Shown here one piece after another: positions 57,830 to 64,000 of a stretch of 64,000 nt of DNA (positions are counted from its first letter, which is position 1; each line of letters begins with the position of its first letter). The position numbers and the translations under genes are program-made. Source of the stretch: Vitellaria paradoxa (taxonomy: Eukaryota; Streptophyta; Magnoliopsida; Ericales; Sapotaceae); contig CM034244.1 in NCBI GenBank assembly GCA_019916065.1, positions 30,659,933-30,723,932 on the forward strand, given 5' to 3'. The notes beneath the pieces are model-generated. The model worked only from the letters and a program-made list of their open reading frames with translations. It was not told the DNA's origin and made no database searches.

Positions 57830-59790
57830 AAGCACGACGTCGTCAAACGTACTAAACAGGTGGACGAAATGTGTTTCAGTAATTTACCAGCGAAACCTAC
57901 ATGTATGTTTTTTTTTTCTTTTTTTTTTTTTTTGAAAAACCTAAAAGCTTCTCATTAAAAGGTGGTTAGTCCTATCCCATTCGCGAATACACAATCCAAT
58001 TTTTACTCAACACCTCTAATGTCCTATTCTATTGTCAGATGAAATTTTGGCAGTATCACCGCCTAGTTCTCCAAGTACACGATATAAAAACGGTGTTTTC
58101 CTACATTTATGTATATACTCAGAGAATAATGAGAATAACTACATAAAACCTCACCTAACATAGAACCAGTATAAGGAGCATTGAATATAAGATGGATCAT
58201 TGTATTCCTAAACTGTCATAATTGGACATTTCAAGAATCACATACGTCGATTTGTGCATTCTTGTCGTAAGAACAATGAATTAGGTTGTAAATGACCTAA
58301 CTCATTGCAACAAACTAGGATGAGCGAACGACTATCGTAATACGATTCTCGAACAAGTCTAAATTCATTTTTAAGACATGAATAGATGGACATGCATGAA
58401 AGTAATAACTAACAGAAGTTAATTATGTTCAATTATAGAAGACCTGTGTTGTTACTGACTATTACAGGTACACATAAATTTTATGAATCGAGCATAAGCT
58501 TTCATGGATTCGATAAGAGAATTAAGTTCAAACTAATTATGACAGGGCATTTGCAGTAAATTATGGAGGATTTTTTTGGACAATTCCAAAAATTTATTAG
58601 GATTTCTAGAGATTTATAGTGTTCTTATAGAGACTTTTGTAGTTCGAAGTCTGTAGAGATTTTTTTTTTGAAATTTTTAATTTTTATAGAGATTTTTAGA
58701 GTTTTTTGGAGATTTTTTGAGATTTTTTAAAATTTTTTAAGATTTTTGAAGTTTATATGGAGATTTTCATAATTCGAGATTTGTAGAGATTTTTAAATTT
58801 TAATCCTAATTGAATTTTAGCCCTAATTAAATAAAATCATAATTCAATTTCGGAATAATTTTAACTCTAACTGAATTTTATTACTTACCAAAAAAAATAA
58901 TTGAATTTTATCCTTAATTAAATTTAACCCTAATCTTAATTTTGGATTAATTTTAACTCTTATTTATTAAAATCTTTTTAATAAGTAGTTGTTAATTATT
59001 AAAAATATTTTTATCATGAGAGAATAAAAAATTTTATCATAATTTAATATTTCAATAGTAATGATTTAATAAAATGAAAGAAATCATCCTCAAAATTTAT
59101 TTTCTCAATTTATTAAATATTATTTTGGTAAAATAAATTAAAAATTTTAATTTGATTAAATAATAACTTGATTCACATAAACGCCCTAAATTTAATTCCG
59201 ACCAATTTATAATATTAATGAGAATTTTCATTGTAATTTGAATATATAACAGGATTTAGTCCTAATTTTTAAAAGATATTATTCAAAAATCATTTCTTAA
59301 TTTAAATTTAGAAGACAAGAGATTTCATTGTAAATTTGAATATATATAAAAAATTAATATTTCTAATTACTTTTTTACAAAAGTTTATTTAAATATCAGT
59401 TTTATAATTTAAAATTTGATCTCATTGTGAATTTTAATAGTTTAACCTAATAAAGTTGAAATTAATATTTCATAAATTAAAAATTTAGGTTATGTTATGA
59501 TAATTTATATATGTTATGTTAATTTGGGAAACAGAAAGTACAAAATTTTTCCACTCTTCTTTGGTTGTCGAATATTTTCCACTACTTTTCTTTGGTTTAT
59601 GAGGGAATTAAATTCTAGACATTTTTTTCTCCAAAACTATATCTAGTTTGTCAAAACTAGTTAAAGCCCAACAAAATTGTCAAATCCACAAAAATTTACC
59701 AAATTCACAAAACATCAATTTTATTCAATATTTAAATATCACAACAAAGAACAAAAATTCTAAATGCACAAGATTTAACATATAAAAATG
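57830..59790. other. AT-rich internal DNA of the CACTA-like element
   Basis: No gene. A 15-base T run lies near 57918. From about 58570 to 58800 the word AGAGATTTTT and relatives recur more than ten times, a simple degenerate repeat. 58800-59760 is AT-rich with repeated CCTAATTNAATTTTA words. Confidence 0.5.
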
Positions 59791-61640
59791 ACCAACCCTA
59801 AAATGTGTTCAGGTTCTACCTCTCAAGTGCAAGAGGGTGGTTGTAGTCTTACTCGGTGAGAACCGAGGTCATCTCCACAGGGAGGGTTGTGTTAAAAGAC
59901 ACTGACTTGTTCTCTTAGTTAGTAGGTGAACCTAACTTAACCTAAACTAAATTTGGATTAAGGGAATGCTTAGATATGGGTTTGGTTGAGGATGGTGGAG
60001 TGAAGGAATTAAACCAAAGCAAAGGTATTAGAAATAATATTAACTAAAACAATCTTGACTACAAGCCAAATCCAGTATTGGGGTGGTAATGGTTCTCTCA
60101 AATACATTAATAACTCAACTCAACAAATGCACATGCGTTGTTGGGTCGGAAGATGTTCTTTAAAATATGATTTGTGAAAATCTCAAAGTAAGTAGAGGCT
60201 TTTGAAAATAGTTTCAGGTTCACCGGGACAATGAATCAAACACCTAGTGTGCACAAGTGCAACCGAGCTTTGATTGTAAAACAAGTGAACCGATTTCATA
60301 GAAAAGCCTATATTTTGGTTTTACCAAATAAGTTCTAAGTCACCGAGCCATTGAATCAAGCACTTGATATGCACGAGTGTGAACTCGTAACCAAGTGAAG
60401 ATTCTAACATGGGCAACTTCATTTCAAAAGAAGACCTAATTTGGGTTTTGGAAAATAAGACTCTGACTCACCGGGACATTGAACCGAACACTTGGTATGC
60501 ACAAGTTAAAACTTGTAACCAAGCTATGATTGTAACACGGGTGAGTAGGTTTCGAAAGAACACTAGCTTTACCAAGAGATTTCAATTGAAAGCCATGAAA
60601 AATATTTCGTGAAAACCATTTACATCCGATTAAACCATAACTAACCCCAATACTTTCAATGGCTTGAAGCCAAGAATAAAACTAACCTATGAGCATAATG
60701 AAAATCTAAACTAACAACACACAATACTATATTAGGAAAGAACAAGTGTGAGGAAAAGTAAATCAACACAATGACAAAATAAAACGAACAAAGAAAGTGC
60801 GTTGAAATTAAACTCATGAGTATTGAAATACAACCAATCCGAAAATGAAGACTTGAAAGTTTAAACCCTAACTCTAATCTAAACTAAGCTAAGAAAATAG
60901 AGAGAAGGGAGAAAAAAAGGAAAAAAAAAAACTCTCGATAAGATTTGACACGCCCAAATTTATAGACAACAAAATTTTAAGGGCAAAAGACTCAATTCAA
61001 ATATAAAAGTTAGCTGAAAAGTCCAACTCGCCGCACAGAGGGGCGCCCATGATGGATGTGGGGCGCCCATGGTTGGTGTGTTCCCAACTGTTTGATGAAT
61101 TGCCCCTGAGAGTCAACTTTCTCACACAAATTGGCTCTCGGTGGGCACCCATCTGATGAATAGTAGGGCGCCCATGGTCAAGGTGGGGCGCCCGTCTACA
61201 ACCACAGTGAATAGTGCTTCTTTGATAGCTTGCTGTCCCTAACTTCCGATGCGATTTGGACCCTCAAGATGATTGATTTGGGCTTTGGCTAAAACATAAA
61301 AGTTGTAGCCCTTCAAGTCTTGTTTCTAATCCAAAACGAATTGCACCACTTTGAGTTATGAGGAAAAAGTTATGGTTGGAAAACTGAGAGGGTGTTGAGC
61401 TGAAACTTTAACTGCACACCACTTTAACCATTTTGAACTTCAAACCATTTTCTTCTCCCTGGTAGCCATGGTAGTCGATCTTATACCTTGGGATGGCCCT
61501 TAGGAAGTTGAAGAAGTCTTGGGAGTCTTTGGACTTTTCTTGCACTTTCTTCATTCTAGCTTGCCTTGGCTCCTCCTCAGATGCAACCTTGGTGTTGTTT
61601 AGGCCAAAAGCTCCAAGTTATATTACCTAAAAACACAAAT
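59791..61640. repeat. Unassigned repeat with internal tandem units and GGGCGCCC motifs
   Basis: A segment with CTCAAGTGCAAGAGGGTGG and CATCTCCACAGGGAGGG (about 59818-59888) resembles a motif often seen in plant LTR-type repeats. Three units of 120-128 bp begin CACCGRGNCANTGAAYC at 60221, 60341 and 60469. Five GGGCRCCC words occur at 61041, 61061, 61143, 61166 and 61186. A CTAAAACATAAAAGTTGTAG block (near 61289) is shared with solo LTR 1. No reading frame has known motifs. It is probably a separate insertion within the CACTA-like element, but the borders are unclear. Confidence 0.5.
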
Positions 61641-61873
61641 AGTGATAATGCATGGAAATGAGATAATTAAGCTAATACCTAGCCATTAACAAGCATAAGT
61701 GCATAATTAGCTTACATAAAGGATATAGAATTGTATAATATTGCAAGCTAATCAAGAAGCATAAATATAGCATCAAGAAATTTCTAATTTAATTAAAAAA
61801 AAGTAATCAATATATTCATCATTTGAAATAGTAAGAACCTGAATCAACAAATTAACCAATAAACACGCATTCA

Positions 61874-62292
61874 GGGCTCGTTTGATATAATGAAAATTGC
61901 TGAAAATTTCTAAAAATTTTTGAAAACTTCTGAAAATCTCTAAAATTCTCTAACACATTTTGTATTCCTCGTACTTTGTGAAACAACTATAAATTTATAT
62001 ATATTTACATATCCCAATAACTTTTTACAAATCCCAATAAATGTTTTACAAACTCCAACAACTTTTCTACAAATCCTAAAAACTTTTCACATCTTTCAAT
62101 AAATTCTAACATAAAACCGTTCTGATGGACCCAAAAAACGGTTTGAACGATTTTTTCTCCAAAAAACTAATGCACAGATCAAAAAGTTTCACTATTCATT
62201 TTTGAAAAATGTAGTTTGATGGTTGCGCGCCAAACGCTAAAAAATTACGCAAACCACATTTTTCATATTTTTTCGTCGCACTAAATGCCCCC
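61874..62292. mobile_element. MITE family A, copy 2
   Basis: From GGGCTCGTTTGATATAATGA to CGCACTAAATGCCCCC it aligns along its length with 25812-26228, with roughly 80 percent identity by eye. The ends are imperfect inverted repeats. It has no coding content and the target duplication is not resolved. Confidence 0.7.
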
Positions 62293-62710
62293 TAAATGTA
62301 TAGAAGCATAAACACGGTAGCAAGAAATTCCCAATTTAAGAAAAAAATCAATATATCCATCACATGTCAAACAATAAGAACCCAAGTCAACAAATTAACC
62401 AATATATACACAATATAACTACTACATTATATACCAACAGAATCTCAAACTTACAAACTTCTCAAACTAATAGTTAACAAATAAAATTCAACAAACAGTG
62501 AGAGAAAGAAAGCCAAATAAATTTGAGATTCTGAAACTCAACAATCAATAATTTACAAAATCACAAACTTAATTTCAAACAAATTAATCAACGGTATTTT
62601 AAGTAAAAAAAATTAGTGTACTAAGCAAACCCAAAAAACATTTATAAAACAATGAGAAATTAATAGAACTTGAAGAACGTACTACTATTTGTGGAGCAAG
62701 AAGTGTGATG

Positions 62711-62890
62711 AGCACTACAAATAGAGAGAGGGAGAACATTAAGAAGGAGAAAGAGAGGGAGAAACAGAGACAGAGACAGAGACAGAGAGGGGTGGACAGA
62801 GAAAGAGAGATAGAGAAAGTTGGAGAAAGAGAGAAATGGAGAAAGAAAAAGAGCCCAAGAGAAAAAGAGAGAGGGAATAAGGGCTGAGCG
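62711..62890. repeat. Purine-rich simple repeat
   Basis: About 180 bases are almost purely GA on the plus strand (GAGAGAGGGAGAAC, repeated ACAGAGACAGAG). The arginine/glutamate-rich open frame across it is a by-product of composition. Confidence 0.8.
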
Positions 62891-62929
62891 AGGAAGAGAT
62901 AGGGATTTGGGGGGATATTAACGAGATTT

Positions 62930-63048
62930 AACGATTACTTTGAGGTGGTTGAGCATTCATCTAAAGCGGTCATATATTCCATTATTCTCGATCACCTTAA
63001 AGCGGTTGAGCATTCTATGAATCTTCTATAATATGATTTCTAGTAGAA
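62930..63048. repeat. CACTA right subterminal repeat region
   Basis: GAGGTGGTTGAGCATTC, CTAAAGCGGTCATATATTCC and TTAAAGCGGTTGAGCATTC are inverted relative to the motifs at the left end. The terminal TTTCTAGTAG is the complement of a CTACTAGAA terminus. Confidence 0.6.
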
Positions 63049-64000
63049 TTGGACAAAAAATAGGTTAATTTTACTTTATTTTCTTATCATATCTAATTTG
63101 GGCACATTTATAAAGTTTAATTATAAGACTGTTATATACTTTATGAAATTTTGCTTCATTCTCTTATTTTGATGACAGAATAAAATATGAATATAGTCAT
63201 AGAATTCTTATTGATGGCTTATGCCTGACGGAGCGCACCCTATCACTTATTTATATTGTGATGTTTTGATTTATTCCCTTACTATGATGACACCTAAATT
63301 AGGAACGTAGCCATACAATTCTATTTTACTTTTTGATGTTCTGCTTTTTGATGTTTTCGCCCTTTATAAAATTATATACAAATAAAAAAACGTTAAAGAA
63401 ATAAATATATAAAAATTTGTAGTAACAAAAATAAATAAATATCTTAAAATTATATTTTTTATAACTATTATCTTATTTTTTTTTAAGAGTTGGATATATG
63501 AGTATAGAATGAAATTTTGACAACGAATATGAATTAAAAAAGTATTGAATATTATAAAATTTGAAAGTAGGTTAGATATTGAGATTTGTATATGCTACCC
63601 ATTACAATCTCAACACTTTTACGAGGAGCACAATTTTCAAAACTCAGGTTAATGATCCATTTTATTTATTTTTTTATCCTCTTGTAAATTTTATTTTGTT
63701 AAATAATTGTTTAAGTAGTAAAATTTGATTTTTTTTAATTTTTTTTAATTCATGTCCATGTTTACAAACTAAGTGTTCAATGTAGAAACCTAAATGCCCT
63801 TCTTTGGAGTATATTCACACTAATTGATTAGTTCTTAATTTTTAATTTCCTTACGCTAGCAACTGTATTTAATTTGTGCAGTTAGTTTATTCTACATTTT
63901 ATAATTTAGATTGTGCTTAAATTTAACACGAAGTAAGTAAGTTGATTTGCAATAATAAATGTAAATTGAAGTTAATTTAAATTATTTAGTCCCTAGTTTG
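63049..64000. other. AT-rich spacer at the right edge
   Basis: No gene or defined repeat. Two related segments near 63165 and 63270 share TTTGATGACA-like and CATAGAATTCT / CATACAATTCT words, a possible old duplication. Confidence 0.4.

Larger units (their letters stand above)
47798..63048 (-). mobile_element. CACTA-like (En/Spm) element, large and nested
   Basis: The left end TACTACTAGGAG (47798) and right end, read inward, TTCTACTAGAAATC (from 63048) resemble the CACTACTAGAA terminus of plant CACTA elements with the first bases changed. Both ends carry subterminal motifs: GAATGCTCAANCACCT, GAGGTGGT and AAAGCGGTCG-like words (47853, 47933, 48010; 62963, 62999). A TNP2-type transposase relic lies between, on the minus strand. 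Total about 15.2 kb, including a nested solo LTR (2.8 kb) and a MITE (0.4 kb). No 3-bp duplication could be confirmed, so the exact ends and the unity of the element are inferred. Confidence 0.7.

Noticed and set aside
62705..62887. Arg/Glu-rich reading frame
   Set aside because: It is a product of a GA-rich simple repeat with no start context or homology.

Overview
The window is nuclear plant DNA, most likely from a eudicot: it is AT-rich, full of microsatellites and nested plant transposable elements, and its only intact gene is a CAF1 deadenylase. I cannot name the species. There are no bacterial operons, no rRNA or tRNA genes, no CRISPR array and no organellar block.

Layout, left to right. 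1-8350: AT-rich spacer, a degenerate inverted-repeat pair, a 3.8 kb solo LTR with perfect target duplication (2163-5948), and a hAT transposase tail. 8354-14753: a short inverted-terminal-repeat unit holding pieces of an EXORDIUM-like gene, later split by a 5.3 kb Ty1/copia element (8811-14151). 14931-15572: a hAT-type MITE. 15879-17215: a broken Ty3/gypsy gag remnant. 19227-21440: a small TRIM-like LTR element broken by a probable non-autonomous Mutator-like element that carries a 145-bp tandem array. 25245-26591: a decayed DEAH11/DEAH12-like RNA helicase fragment interrupted by MITE sequence. 26639-29114: a Mutator-type MITE, then a second solo LTR. 29330-31400: long-period AT-rich repeats. 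31513-34845: a Mutator-like element with inverted ends around a decayed FAR1-type transposase. 34932-35204: a MITE with 51-bp perfect inverted repeats. 37540-37790: a SINE-like unit. 38314-39171: the intact CAF1 gene. 40895-42410: a degenerate copia gag. 42628-47640: a second copia element on the minus strand with exact 5-bp duplication. About 47798-63048: a roughly 15 kb CACTA-like element with decayed transposase; inside it lie a 178-bp tandem array, a third solo LTR, other repeats and a MITE.

The genes do not form a pathway. CAF1 is an isolated GC-rich coding island; every other recognisable protein is transposon-borne or a pseudogene. What the window does show is a readable history of insertions: copia into captured EXORDIUM DNA, Mutator-like into TRIM, MITE into helicase pseudogene, solo LTR into a CACTA satellite. 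Target-site duplications support most of these steps. Domain names rest on motif recognition by eye, and no database search was run.
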